Assembly: GCA_023418315.1 (NCBI GenBank)
Contig: JAEZZY010000066.1
Location: 1-44,196, forward strand
Source: Bacteroidota bacterium
GTDB lineage: Bacteria; Bacteroidota; Bacteroidia; Chitinophagales; Chitinophagaceae
Reading direction: 5' to 3'
Length of the DNA stretch: 44,196 nt
Below the pieces are notes generated by a model. That model saw only the letters and a list, made by a program, of their open reading frames with translations, did no database searches and was not told the origin of the DNA. This document shows, piece by piece, positions 8,353-17,980 of this stretch. Positions within the stretch are counted from its first letter, which is position 1; each line of letters opens with the position of its first letter. Made by a program: the position numbers and the translations under genes.

Positions 8353-8363
8353 ACGCAGCTACG

Positions 8364-8903
8364 ATGACGCAGGTGGAAATTCACGGTAAACGATTCAAGC
8401 GATATATAGGGGAGGCGACTATTCAACAAAGAGTGGCAGAACTGGCTACGCAAATAGATAAAGACTACGAAGGCTTGCGTCCGTTGTTTCTGAGCATTCT
8501 CAACGGCTCGTTTATTTTTGCTGCCGATCTTTTTAAGCGCATCACTACAGAAGCGGAAATATCGTTCATCAAACTGGCTTCTTATGAAGGCATAGCCTCC
8601 ACCGGCCAAGTGGTAAAGAGTATAGGCTTGGAGGAAAACCTGAAGGGGCGGCACATCATCTTGCTGGAAGATATTATTGATACGGGAAGAACGCTCCATT
8701 CCTTTCTTCCGGAAATAATGCAACAACACCCGGCTTCGTTAAAAATCGCTACGTTTCTTTCCAAACCGGAAGCTTTACAATTCCCGGTTTTCGCAGATTA
8801 TAAAGGCTTTGAGATTCCCAACCATTTTGTAGTGGGCTATGGGTTGGATTATGACGGATTGGGCAGGAATATGCCGGAGCTATATACCTTAGAGGAAGAG
8901 TAG
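8364..8903 (+). CDS. hpt: Hypoxanthine phosphoribosyltransferase
   Basis: The 179-residue product has the type I phosphoribosyltransferase fold. The PRPP loop IILLEDIIDTGRTLHS (about residues 97-112) carries the paired acidic residues and the TGRT phosphate-binding turn. The flexible-loop Ser-Tyr pair is seen in LASYEG, and the C-terminal hood includes FVVGYGLDYDG, which is diagnostic for HPRT rather than APRT. The enzyme salvages hypoxanthine (and usually guanine) to the nucleotide with PRPP in the cytoplasm. It follows the glucosaminidase gene by 11 bases and converges with the yifB-like gene. Confidence 0.93.
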   Translation: MTQVEIHGKRFKRYIGEATIQQRVAELATQIDKDYEGLRPLFLSILNGSFIFAADLFKRITTEAEISFIKLASYEGIASTGQVVKSIGLEENLKGRHIILLEDIIDTGRTLHSFLPEIMQQHPASLKIATFLSKPEALQFPVFADYKGFEIPNHFVVGYGLDYDGLGRNMPELYTLEEE

Positions 8904-8927
8904 CCTCATTATTTTATAAAAAATTGG

Positions 8928-10466
8928 CTATCCTCCCCAGCCTTCTCTGTCGAGGCTGCGGTATTGAATCGCCTCCGCCAGGTGCTCCGGTTTGATGACT
9001 TCACTATCTGCAAGGTCGGCTATGGTGCGTGCCACTTTTAAGATACGGTCATAGGCTCTTGCCGAAAGATTGAGTTTTTCCATCGCTGCTTTCAGCAGGT
9101 TATGTCCTGTTGTATTGATTACACAAATCTCTTTCAGCAATTTACTGCTCATTTGCGCATTGGCATAGATGCCTTCTTGTTCTTTGAAGCGCTCCGCTTG
9201 TTTTTCCCTTGCTTTTATCACCCGCTCTCTTACGGCATTGCTTGTTTCCGACTGCCGTTGTGAGGACAGCTCGTTGAAGGGGACGGGTGTTACTTCCACA
9301 TGCAGGTCTATTCGGTCTAAAAGCGGTCCGGATATTTTATTGAGGTAGCGCTGCACCATTTGCGGTGAGCAGGTACATTCTTTTTCCGGATGATTGAAAA
9401 AACCGCAAGGACAGGGGTTCATAGAAGCGATCAGCATAAAGCTGGCGGGAAAATCAATACTCACTTTTGCCCTCGATACGGATACTTTTCGCTCTTCCAT
9501 AGGCTGTCGCATCACTTCCAATACGGTACGTTTAAACTCCGGCAGCTCATCCAAAAACAATACGCCGTTATGCGCCAGCGAGATTTCACCGGGCTGTGGT
9601 ATGCCTCCGCCGCCTACCAAAGCCACATCGCTGATGGTGTGGTGCGGCGAGCGGAAAGGGCGGGTGGAAACCAGCGAGGTATCACCCGGCAGTTTGCCTG
9701 CTACGGAGTGGATTTTGGTTGTTTCTAAAGCCTCTTGCAGGGTAAGGGGCGGAAGGATGGTGGAAAGTCTTTTGGCAAGCATGGTTTTGCCCGCTCCCGG
9801 CGGCCCGATGAGAATGGCGTTGTGCCCTCCTGCGGCAGCTATTTCCAGTGCGCGTTTCACATTTTCCTGGCCCTTTACATCATTAAAATCCACATCATAA
9901 TGGCGCTGTGCTTCAAAAAATTCTTCGCGGGTATTTACCCGGATGGGTTGCAGGGAATTGTTGTTTTTAAAAAATTCAATCACTTCATTGATATGCTCCA
10001 CCCCATACACATCCAGGTTATTGACCATAGCGCCTTCGCGGGCATTTTGTTTGGGAAGGATTAAGCCTTTGAATTTTTCGGTACGCGCTTGAATGGCTAT
10101 AGGTAGCCCTCCTTTGATGGGTCGCAGGGAGCCGTCCAAAGAAAGCTCACCCATGATTACGTAATCCTGTAGCGGCTCATAGGGCAGTTGTTCCGTAGCG
10201 GCAAGCAAGCCAATGGCGATGGGCAGGTCATAGGCAGAGCCGGCTTTACGAATATCTGCAGGCGCCATGTTCACGATTACTTTGGTGCGCGGTTTTTCCA
10301 GTCCGTTATTTTTGAGGGTGGATAAGACCCTGTCCACGCTTTCTTTCACGGCATTGTCCGGCAAGCCTACAATATAATAACCGGTGCCTCCGGCAAGATC
10401 TACTTCTATAGTGATGGTGATGGCATCTACACCATATACTGCGCTGCCAAATACTTTAACTAACAT
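8928..10466 (-). CDS. YifB/ComM-family Mg-chelatase-like AAA+ ATPase
   Basis: The 512-residue product has the usual length and order of the YifB family: an N-terminal Lon-protease-like/ChlI domain (MLVKVFGSAVYGVDAITI... through about residue 170), a central AAA+ module and a C-terminal Mg-chelatase helical domain. Walker A is IGPPGAGKT near residue 218 and Walker B is VLFLDELPEF. A Cys cluster, NPCPCGFFNHPEKECTC, fits the family's characteristic cysteine-rich insertion. The ComM orthologue in gamma-proteobacteria is a helicase that extends branch migration during natural transformation; that role in Bacteroidota is inference. The gene converges with hpt. Confidence 0.92.
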   Translation of the reverse strand: MLVKVFGSAVYGVDAITITIEVDLAGGTGYYIVGLPDNAVKESVDRVLSTLKNNGLEKPRTKVIVNMAPADIRKAGSAYDLPIAIGLLAATEQLPYEPLQDYVIMGELSLDGSLRPIKGGLPIAIQARTEKFKGLILPKQNAREGAMVNNLDVYGVEHINEVIEFFKNNNSLQPIRVNTREEFFEAQRHYDVDFNDVKGQENVKRALEIAAAGGHNAILIGPPGAGKTMLAKRLSTILPPLTLQEALETTKIHSVAGKLPGDTSLVSTRPFRSPHHTISDVALVGGGGIPQPGEISLAHNGVLFLDELPEFKRTVLEVMRQPMEERKVSVSRAKVSIDFPASFMLIASMNPCPCGFFNHPEKECTCSPQMVQRYLNKISGPLLDRIDLHVEVTPVPFNELSSQRQSETSNAVRERVIKAREKQAERFKEQEGIYANAQMSSKLLKEICVINTTGHNLLKAAMEKLNLSARAYDRILKVARTIADLADSEVIKPEHLAEAIQYRSLDREGWGG

Positions 10467-10529
10467 TTTTCAAGGGAGTGGTATAAGGTTATAAATATAG
10501 GGAATATGAGCGCAATTATTCCCTCCGGG

Positions 10530-11174
10530 TTAATTCTTTTCTTCCCGTATAAGGGTTTGAATATCGCCGATGAGCTGGTTTACCGAGCCTTTGTTGGTGC
10601 CGTCATATTGTCCGCGGATGTGTCCTGTAGCATCTACAAGAACAAATTTTTCGGTGTGGATGAAATCACTTTGTATGTCCACCACGCCGGTATCATCCAC
10701 CGCCGTAACGAGGTAGCTGTAGCGCGCCATATCGTACAGTTCTTTTTTATCGCCGGTTAGGAAAATCCATTGTGCGGGGTCGGCATGGAAGCGAAGGCTA
10801 TATTCCTTTAGGGCGGCTACGGTATCTTTTTTCGGATCTACCGTGTGGGATAAGATCACTACCTTATCATTGCCTTTATAGGTTTCATACACCTTGCTCA
10901 TGTTCTCGTTCATCTTAGGGCAGATGCCTTTGCAGGTAGTAAAGAAATATTCCACTACTCTTATCTTGCCTTGCACATCCTTATCGGTAAAGGTATTGCC
11001 ATTTTGGTCGGTAAAGGAAAAAGAGCGAACTACGTGTTCGCCTTCGCCTATGTAGGGAAGTGATTTAGGTGTTTCCCGGCTTACTTTATAGTAATAGCTC
11101 ATGAATGCAGCCGAGAGCAGAATAAAAAATCCCAATAGGAAGAAAGTAGTAAATCTCTTTTTTTGCGTAGCCAT
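10530..11174 (-). CDS. SCO1/SenC-family copper chaperone or thiol protein
   Basis: The 214-residue product has one N-terminal transmembrane helix (about residues 8-27) that anchors a periplasmic thioredoxin-like domain. The copper-binding pair is Cys81 and Cys85 in TTCKGICPKM, and the third ligand is probably His173 in DFIHTEKFVLVD. The segment VVILSHTVDPKKDT matches the SCO consensus for the second strand. Relatives deliver copper to the CuA site of cytochrome c oxidase or act as thiol reductases. No oxidase genes are visible nearby, so the partner is unproven. It has a perfect -7 motif nine bases before the ATG. Confidence 0.9.
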   Translation of the reverse strand: MATQKKRFTTFFLLGFFILLSAAFMSYYYKVSRETPKSLPYIGEGEHVVRSFSFTDQNGNTFTDKDVQGKIRVVEYFFTTCKGICPKMNENMSKVYETYKGNDKVVILSHTVDPKKDTVAALKEYSLRFHADPAQWIFLTGDKKELYDMARYSYLVTAVDDTGVVDIQSDFIHTEKFVLVDATGHIRGQYDGTNKGSVNQLIGDIQTLIREEKN

Positions 11175-11182
11175 ATCGGGCG

Positions 11183-11190
11183 CAAAATTA
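11183..11190 (-). promoter_or_regulatory. -7 promoter element of the SCO1-like gene
   Basis: Read on the minus strand the bases are TAATTTTG, an exact TAnnTTTG match, ending eight bases before the ATG at 11174. Transcription would start within a few bases of the start codon, giving a nearly leaderless mRNA. No convincing -33 element was seen. Confidence 0.5.
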
Positions 11191-11256
11191 CGACAGTTGG
11201 GCGGGGGAATAAAATGGAAATTCGTTTCTGCCGCCTTACACCAGGAGACTGCCGGT

Positions 11257-13500
11257 TTATCGCACCAGCGTTATATCTCCTTTATAGTTATTTACCCCTC
11301 CGCCGGGTGCTACCAGCCTGATGACATAATAATATACGCCCATATCTTGCGGCTGTCCATTATAGCTTCCGTCCCATCCTGTTTTAGGGTCGGTAGTAGA
11401 AAATATTTCCTTTCCCCACCGGTTGAATACCCGAAATTCCTGTAGCTTTTGATAGGCTATATTTCCCAACCGGAATACATCATTTTTGCCATCTCCATTA
11501 GGGGTGAACGCCGTAGGCAAGGTGGCGAGTGCGCGGTAATCTACGTCCACTTTTACCGTATCCATGTTGCGGCATCCGTTTCCGTCAATACCGGTTACGA
11601 TAAAAACGACCGGCTCGGTAATGGTGGCTATAGGTGCGGGTGAATTGGCATAATCGAGATGTGCCGATGGCGACCATGTGTAGAAACCGGCTCCGCTTGC
11701 CGTCAGTTGTATTTCGCTGCCGTAAGCTACTGCCGTATCATTTGGCTGCGCCTGCACATCGGGCAATTGGTGGACGGTAATGGTAGAGAATAACGTATCG
11801 GTACAAAGATCTTCGGCGGTGATGTGTACTTCATAAACTGTGTTTTCTGTAGGGGTTACGCTGTTTTCCGGGCAGTCGGGGCAGCTCATGCTGCTCCTGT
11901 CGGTGGTGGTCCAGGTATAGGCTGTACCTCCCGATGCGGTAAGTGTCAGTTCTTCTCCTCTACAAATAGTAGCCTCCAAAGGGGTGAGTAGCGGGTGGCG
12001 TTCGGAAAGCGTTACCGAGGTATGCGCTCTATGCGGACAACCGTCTTTATCCAGTACTAAAAGCGTATAGCTGCTACTGTGGTTGATATAGGCAAGCGTG
12101 TTCAACTGGGTGGAATCGGCAAGGAAGGTTCCCGGTGTCCAGTGATAGGTAGCAGGCTGTAGTGTAAGGTCAGTGCCATGGAAAGAAATATAGCCCGGAT
12201 TGCACACCACGGTGTCCGGCATGGCAGTTACCAGCCCGTCGTAAGAGTAGATGCTGAAGCTAAGCGTATCGCCTTCGGGCTGACTGAGTCCGCAAGGGTC
12301 TATTAATGTATTTCCGTCCGTTCCTTTTTTTGCGGTGATGGTGTAGATGCCGTCCGTGCTTAACGGCTCAGATAAGGTAAGTAAGATGGTGTCGGTGAGG
12401 TTGTTGCCATCGCAATTGATGGGCAGGGCGGATACTATGGTAGCATTTTGTGGTCCGCTTAGGCTAAAATCAGATCCATCGGCGGCTATGGAATTACAAT
12501 GAGCTTTTGCCGTGGTGGTTATCTTAAATTCATAGCAAGCCGGAGGAACCACAGCATTATATTCCATGGTAGATCCATTGATGGTAAAGTACACTACATC
12601 GGGTATCGTATCTGCATGTCCGCAAAGATCAATGAGCGTATTGGTATCCGTTCCGTTCTGAATGCTCAGCGAATAATTTCCGGGAGGCAAAGGACTTGCA
12701 AGCGTCAGCACTACGGTATCGCTATAGCCACTTATTCCACTGCAATTAGTACCCGCAGCAGAGGCAATTACACCGCCGCCCGATAGGACAAAATCACTTC
12801 CTGCAGGCTCTATAGAGCTACAAAGTATTTTCTCACTTATAGGCACAAACAATTGTGTGTTATTGCCGCAGGGCTGAAAAACAGAAAGCATGTGCGGCCG
12901 TCCGTTATCATTAAAGATAGCTGTAGAGCCGGTAAAATCTATGGTGAAGCCGGAGCTGGGACCTCCTACAAAAGGATCGCCGAAGTTATTAATCATGATT
13001 AGGTACACATCACCGGGGTTGGCGTTTATTTGCTGTAAAAAAGAGCCGCCGAAGGCACCTGCGTTGGTAAACTGAATCGTAGAAGTAGCATCCAAGCCTA
13101 CCACCCCGCCGGGGTTGCTGCCGGGTTGGTTATTGTTGAAATTGCAGCGTATCACATCACTGCTCGTAAAATTGCTGCAATCTGTTTGCGTAATATCTAC
13201 AATGGCAAAGTCATAATCATCTGTTCCATTCAAGGGGGTAAGGGTAAATACGATACTGCCACCGGTAGTGATTTCCATCCGCAGCCACATGGAGTTTCCC
13301 TCTCCGCCTCCGCAGGGCGTGCTGGTAAGGTCGTTCACCAAGCCTTCGTCCTGGTAGCTATAGGTGGAAGTGAATGTATTCCCGCAAAGCATTAATGCAT
13401 CACAGGCATCCTGCTCCGGCTGGTCAGGTGGTAAAAGTTGTGCAGACAACCGTACGGTATGCAATAAAAACAAAAAAAGAAAAAGATATACCTTCTGCAT
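11257..13500 (-). CDS. Large T9SS type B (gliding-motility-associated C-terminus) surface protein
   Basis: The 747-residue protein has a signal peptide of about 20 residues ending LSAQ. Residues 25-170 form a Cys-containing beta domain (DACDALMLCGNTFTST..., then GSIVFTLTPLNGTDDYDFAI), a pattern frequent in secreted Bacteroidota proteins. Two similar repeats of about 110 residues follow, each with SIQNGTDTNTLIDLCG or AKKGTDGNTLIDPCG, and then Ig/PKD-like segments. The last 84 residues (664-747) are a type B sorting domain: AFTPNGDGKNDVF, FRVFNRWGKEIF, GWDGSYNGQ, VYYYVIRL and GDITLVR. It is therefore exported by T9SS and attached at the cell surface; adhesion is plausible but not shown. Confidence 0.88.
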   Translation of the reverse strand: MQKVYLFLFLFLLHTVRLSAQLLPPDQPEQDACDALMLCGNTFTSTYSYQDEGLVNDLTSTPCGGGEGNSMWLRMEITTGGSIVFTLTPLNGTDDYDFAIVDITQTDCSNFTSSDVIRCNFNNNQPGSNPGGVVGLDATSTIQFTNAGAFGGSFLQQINANPGDVYLIMINNFGDPFVGGPSSGFTIDFTGSTAIFNDNGRPHMLSVFQPCGNNTQLFVPISEKILCSSIEPAGSDFVLSGGGVIASAAGTNCSGISGYSDTVVLTLASPLPPGNYSLSIQNGTDTNTLIDLCGHADTIPDVVYFTINGSTMEYNAVVPPACYEFKITTTAKAHCNSIAADGSDFSLSGPQNATIVSALPINCDGNNLTDTILLTLSEPLSTDGIYTITAKKGTDGNTLIDPCGLSQPEGDTLSFSIYSYDGLVTAMPDTVVCNPGYISFHGTDLTLQPATYHWTPGTFLADSTQLNTLAYINHSSSYTLLVLDKDGCPHRAHTSVTLSERHPLLTPLEATICRGEELTLTASGGTAYTWTTTDRSSMSCPDCPENSVTPTENTVYEVHITAEDLCTDTLFSTITVHQLPDVQAQPNDTAVAYGSEIQLTASGAGFYTWSPSAHLDYANSPAPIATITEPVVFIVTGIDGNGCRNMDTVKVDVDYRALATLPTAFTPNGDGKNDVFRLGNIAYQKLQEFRVFNRWGKEIFSTTDPKTGWDGSYNGQPQDMGVYYYVIRLVAPGGGVNNYKGDITLVR

Positions 13501-13686
13501 AAGAAGCGTTTTTTAAAATTTGCAGCACTTAAATATACAAATTCCGCATTATAAAGAAGACAGCCGGAATATTTTTTTCGTTTGCGGGTGGCGCATTGGT
13601 AGAACTTTTCCCAATGAAGCTAATCCTTCATAGGCGTTTCCATACAATCACTACCAACAGGCTCGTCTAAAAGCAACGCCACGTCA

Positions 13687-13938
13687 ATGGCGCGATATAG
13701 CGGATTAGATTATTCGCAGGCGATATCCATATCGGAAGCAAATCAAATGATTGGTAGCTATCTATCCAGCATCAACTATGCAGCAAATGATACCACATTA
13801 CGTTCACTAAGTTTTGATGCCGATACATTGCGATCGTATCTGAACGACACATCACATGGAAAAATCGTTACGCTTAAGTTCATGTTAGCCCACACACCAA
13901 ATTATCTTGCAAGTGGAGGAGGTCAGGTACGTATATAG
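13687..13938 (+). pseudogene. Fragment of the same family as the lipoprotein at 39394
   Basis: This 83-codon frame encodes EANQMIGSYLSSIN, then LRSLSFDADTLRSYLNDTSHG and KFMLAHTPNYLASGGGQ. Over about 64 residues without gaps it aligns by eye with the lipoprotein encoded at 39394-39864 (ANKMLTSYLTSID, LRSYLNNTENG, KIMFAHTLEYINSG). The similarity ends near 13926, where the frame stops after four unrelated codons and a headless T9SS gene continues in another frame. The first 15 or so residues do not look like a signal peptide; a short MKL frame at 13614 may be decayed leader sequence. I read it as a truncated copy joined to unrelated DNA. Confidence 0.65.
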
Positions 13939-15728
13939 CACAAGGAGGAGAACAATATTTAACCATTGGCAACTTTGACTATATCTCCAATTTTCAAATT
14001 ATTCATATTATTAAGGCAGATACCACTGGCAACAATGGAGTAATTCAAGGTGCAACAAGCGCTATTGAAATAGACGACATTTCCCTTGTAGAAGACACCA
14101 CCCAACCCATCATCAGCCTCGCCCATTTCAGCCTTGGTAATGACACGATTCTTTGCCCCAATGATACAATAACTCTCGGGGGAGAACCTTATTTTTTTCA
14201 TTATTGGTGGAATACCGGCGATACGACAAGGTTTATAAACGTTACACAGCCGGGAACGTATTGGTGCACGGTGGATTTCGGTTGCAGCACTTATACCGAT
14301 ACTATCCATATTGCTCCACCCAAAACCATGATACCCTTTAATATTACAGACACCGCTATCTGCCATATTAATTATACCGCCTATGCGCCTCCTGATTACG
14401 CCTCTTACCTATGGAGCGACAACAGCACGGCAGATAGTCTGCACATTACAGCAGCAGGTAGGTATTGGGTTACGGTGGGCAACGGTTGCGGGCAAAGCCA
14501 TACCGATACCTTCACCGTTTCCATAGCCGATACCACACAGCCTCCTGCTCCATTACCCGATATTTATCTCTGCAATGAAAGCGGAGAACCGGTAACTGCG
14601 CCGCCGGGTTTTGTAAGCTATCAGTGGAGTACGGGCGATACAACAGCAACAATTTTCATTACACAAGCCGGTACCTATATTTTAGAAGTTGTAAACAACT
14701 GCGGAGCTATTTATCGGGATACGTTTGAGGTGTTTGAAGTGGTGAAAGAAATCAATTTGGGTAAGGATACTTTAGTGTGTAATGACACGATGAGTTTACA
14801 ACTTTCCATCCCTTCATCCTTGCAAAATATTCTTTGGAATACCGGAGCTACCACATCGTCTATAACTGTGGATACACCGGGTTTGTATTATGTAACAGCC
14901 GAAAGTCCATGCGGTATTTTATCGGACACCATAGGGATAGATTTTTGCCCACCCGAGATACAAAACCTTCATCTTTCTGCTTCCACTATTTGTGTGGGCG
15001 AGTGTATCAGGGTTTCGGCGGAGAGCGATTATTATCCACAGTGGTGGGAATGGAGTTTTGAAGGCGGCACACCCAACACCTACAACGGACAACAACCTCC
15101 GGCTGTTTGCTATAACACTGTTGGAGATTTTACTATAACACTCATCGCCTCCAACCAAGGCGGCAGCGATACGTTTACATCAAGTATAAATGTATTGCCC
15201 ATACCCGTAGGGCGGTTTGAGGATACTACGATCAGTGTTCCCTATAAAACGGAGCTAAGTTTACCATCTTGTGCTGATGCGCAGCATGTGTATTGGTATA
15301 AAAATGACAGCATGGTTTGCAATGATTGCGCGGAATATAGTTTTGAAGCGAAGGAATGGCAGAGCATCTACTATTGCATAGCCGAAAATGCGGAAGGGAT
15401 ATGCAGCGATACTTGTATCTATAAAATTTCGGTTTACGACATACCTACGGATGTGTGGTTGCCAAGTGCGTTTAGTCCGAACAGAGATGGCAGAAATGAT
15501 AGGTTTCATGTGATTACGGACAATCCCAATTTTGTTATGCACAGCTTATCGGTTTACAACCGTTGGGGTCAGCGAGTGTATTACGGCACAAACAACCAAG
15601 ACGGCTGGGACGGCACGTATTACGGCAGCCCTGTGGAGGCGGGTGTGTATTATTGGCTGCTTCGCTATACTATAAGCGGCAGAGAAGGAGATTTTTATAA
15701 GAAAGGAGATGTAACGGTGGTGCGGTAA
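13923..15728 (+). pseudogene. T9SS type B protein gene lacking its 5' end
   Basis: The frame is readable from about 13923 (SGTYIAQGGEQYLTIGNF, then a strand ending AIEIDDISLVED) to the TAA at 15726-15728, but no start codon with a signal peptide precedes it. Upstream in this frame the residues are nonsense and belong to the lipoprotein-like fragment at 13687 in another frame. The retained part has several repeats of the YWWNTGDTT/YLWSDNSTAD type, a PKD-like module (CVGECIRVSAES...WEWSFEGG) and a complete type B sorting domain (AFSPNRDGRNDRF, YNRWGQRVYYG, GWDGTYYG, KKGDVTVVR). A GTG at 14271 could start a shorter product, but it would have no export signal and so could not reach T9SS. Confidence 0.7.
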
Positions 15729-15806
15729 AGAGAGGTAACTGTCGCAAAGTCGGGTAAGTTCTTTTCGAGTTTCCGCTGCCGTGCCTCATCTTTGCAGGGA
15801 AAATCT

Positions 15807-16523
15807 ATGTCCAACACTTATTTTCAGTTCAAACAATTCCGCGTTGAGCAGGCGCAATGTGCTATGAAAATCTCTACCGATGCCTGCATCCAGGGAGCAT
15901 GGACGCCTATAGAGCCGTTTGTAAAAAACATATTGGACATAGGCACGGGCACGGGTTTGCTTTCGCTGATGCTGGCACAACGCAACGCCACAGCCACTAT
16001 AAATGCTATAGAAATAGACGAACAAGCGGCAGGGCAAGCCGCTGCCAATTTCCGGCAATCTCCCTGGGCAGAGCGCTTACAGCTTTTTCACGGAGATGCG
16101 AAAAGCTATCCTTTCCCTAAAAAATATGAATTGATACTTTGCAATCCGCCTTTTTTTAAAAACAGCCTGCTTGGCGCTGATGGCCGCCGAAACCATGCCC
16201 GTCATTCCCTGCTTTTTTCACTGGAAGATTTGATAAAACGAATAGAGGAAAACCTGAGGGATGAGGGATATGCTTCCGTATTACTGCCGGTAACGGAGCA
16301 AAAACGATGGGAAGAGTTGATAGCAGCGCAGGGGCATTTTCTTTCCAAGCGGCTTTTGATTCATCCGGCTATAGGCAAGCCTGCCAATCGCATCATCACC
16401 CTCAGTCGTAAAAATGCCCTTCCTGTTTCCGATGAAGCTTTGTGTATCAGAGGAAAACAGCCGCAAGATTATCATTCCGTATTCCGCTCGTTGATGTCGC
16501 CTTTTTATTTGGATAAAGGGTAA
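15807..16523 (+). CDS. trmN6: tRNA1(Val) adenine-37 N6-methyltransferase, TrmN6-like
   Basis: ATG at 15807 gives 238 residues (MSNTYFQFKQFRVEQAQCAM...). A TTG start at 15792 is possible but would overlap the promoter-like CATCTTTG at 15787-15794. The N-terminal FxFKQFxVxQxxCAMKxxTD signature is that of E. coli YfiC/TrmN6. The SAM site is LDIGTGTGLLSLMLAQ (about residues 48-63), and the catalytic N6-adenine motif is LCNPPFF (about residue 112). The enzyme should methylate A37 of a tRNA in the cytoplasm; the exact tRNA is taken from the E. coli orthologue. It follows the decayed T9SS gene and precedes the HD hydrolase. Confidence 0.85.
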   Translation: MSNTYFQFKQFRVEQAQCAMKISTDACIQGAWTPIEPFVKNILDIGTGTGLLSLMLAQRNATATINAIEIDEQAAGQAAANFRQSPWAERLQLFHGDAKSYPFPKKYELILCNPPFFKNSLLGADGRRNHARHSLLFSLEDLIKRIEENLRDEGYASVLLPVTEQKRWEELIAAQGHFLSKRLLIHPAIGKPANRIITLSRKNALPVSDEALCIRGKQPQDYHSVFRSLMSPFYLDKG

Positions 16524-16587
16524 CACCGACTCCCCTATATTCTTCTTTTTTTGGAAATTGAATTTTTGAATTTGAGCTTTGCAGCCC

Positions 16588-17823
16588 ATGCAAAAAGGAA
16601 AGATTATTAATGACCCTGTTTATGGTTTCTTGCATTTTCCGGAGCCGGAGGTGTTAAGGATTATTGAGCATCCCTGGTTTCAGCGGCTGCGCCATATCAA
16701 ACAGATGGGCATGGCGTGCTGGGTATATCCCGGGGCAGTGCATACACGTTTGCATCATTCCTTAGGGGCATGTCATCTGATGGGCAAGGCGCTGGATGTG
16801 CTGCGTTCCAAGGGTATGGATCTTTCGGCAGCGGATTGCCTTGCCGCAAGGATCGCCATTTTGCTGCATGATATAGGGCACGGTCCTTTTTCTCATGCGC
16901 TGGAAAATTCATTGGTGGAAGGCATTTCGCATGAACGGCTTTCGATGTTGATGATGCGCCGGCTGAACGAAGAAATGGAAGGAAAGCTGAACGGCGCTAT
17001 TGATATATTCGATCATAGCTATCCTAAAAAATACTTGCGTCAGCTCGTCTCTTCACAGTTGGATGTGGATCGTATGGACTACCTGAACCGCGACAGCTTC
17101 TATAGCGGCGTATCGGAAGGTATTATCAGCTACGACCGTATCCTGCAAATGTTTACCGTTGTAGGCAATGAGCTGATGGTGGAAGAAAAAGGCGTTCATT
17201 CGGTAGAAAAATTCATCATTGCCCGCCGGCTGATGTATTGGCAGGTATATCTGCACAAGACGGTACTGGGTACGGAAATGTTGCTGGTGAATATTTTGAA
17301 GCGGGCTAAAGAACTTGCCGCAAAGGGGAAAGACTTATTTGCCACGCCTGCCTTAGGGCATTTTCTTTACCATCGCATTACCTTGGATGATTTTAAAACC
17401 GACCCTAAGCACTTGGCGCTCTATGCTTCTTTGGACGATACGGATATTTTCACCTCGGTAAAAATCTGGCAAGAGGCGGATGACCGCATTTTATCGGCGC
17501 TATGCAAGATGCTGGTGCAGCGAAAACTTTACAAAACCCTGCTCAGCACGCAGCATTTGGATGTGCTGAAGGAGGAAAAAGATGCAGAATTTAAAAAATC
17601 TTATCCCGATTTATCCAGCGAAGAACGTGCATATTTCGTCTTTACAGGTAAAACCGAAACAAGCACGTATGATACGGATGACGAACGAATAAAAATAGCT
17701 ATGAAAAACGGCACGGTAAAAGATATTTCCGAAGTGGACAATGCTTTAGTTACCCAGGCTCTTGCGAGACCCGTTCATAAAAATTATATTTGTTTCGCCT
17801 TGCCGGGTTATAATATTTTATAA
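16588..17823 (+). CDS. HD-domain phosphohydrolase (YwfO/SAMHD1-like)
   Basis: ATG at 16588 yields 411 residues; a TTG nine bases earlier only adds MQP. Residues 1-30 (INDPVYGFLHFP, then FQRLRHIKQMG) match the start of deoxynucleotide triphosphohydrolase-like HD proteins. The metal site is present: His of TRLHHSLG, the pair in AILLHDIGHGPFSH (about residues 92-105), and the Asp of SSQLDVDRMDYLNRDS. Characterised relatives hydrolyse dNTPs to nucleosides and triphosphate, or related nucleotides; the substrate here is unknown. A weak -7-like GAGCTTTG (16574-16581) lies six bases before the start. Confidence 0.88.
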   Translation: MQKGKIINDPVYGFLHFPEPEVLRIIEHPWFQRLRHIKQMGMACWVYPGAVHTRLHHSLGACHLMGKALDVLRSKGMDLSAADCLAARIAILLHDIGHGPFSHALENSLVEGISHERLSMLMMRRLNEEMEGKLNGAIDIFDHSYPKKYLRQLVSSQLDVDRMDYLNRDSFYSGVSEGIISYDRILQMFTVVGNELMVEEKGVHSVEKFIIARRLMYWQVYLHKTVLGTEMLLVNILKRAKELAAKGKDLFATPALGHFLYHRITLDDFKTDPKHLALYASLDDTDIFTSVKIWQEADDRILSALCKMLVQRKLYKTLLSTQHLDVLKEEKDAEFKKSYPDLSSEERAYFVFTGKTETSTYDTDDERIKIAMKNGTVKDISEVDNALVTQALARPVHKNYICFALPGYNIL

Positions 17824-17863
17824 ACAATAAAAGCGTTTGTTTTGTGTTATTGAACTTGTTCAA
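17822..17863 (+). repeat. Two small inverted repeats after the HD gene
   Basis: AAACAA (17822-17827) pairs with TTGTTT (17837-17842) directly at the stop codon, followed by TTGTG. Just downstream TTGAAC (17850-17855) and GTTCAA (17858-17863) form a perfect dyad with a two-base centre. The first may be a weak terminator; the second is a possible operator before lpxD. Confidence 0.35.
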
Positions 17864-17980
17864 ACTTTATTTTTAAACAGCTCGAAACACCGGAATTGTA
17901 TGATGTGCTCTATGTTTAGGGAAAATGTTTAAAACAAGTAAGGATAGCAAACCAAAAAAGGCCATTATAATACAGATTTC

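Noticed and set aside
13585..13640. tRNA-like stretch with GGCGCATTGGTAGAAC resembling a D-arm
   Set aside because: No matching acceptor stem, anticodon arm or T-loop GGTTCAAATCC could be laid out around it.
14271..14273. GTG at 14271 as the true start of the T9SS type B protein
   Set aside because: A product from here would have no signal peptide, and clearly homologous codons continue in frame upstream to about 13923.
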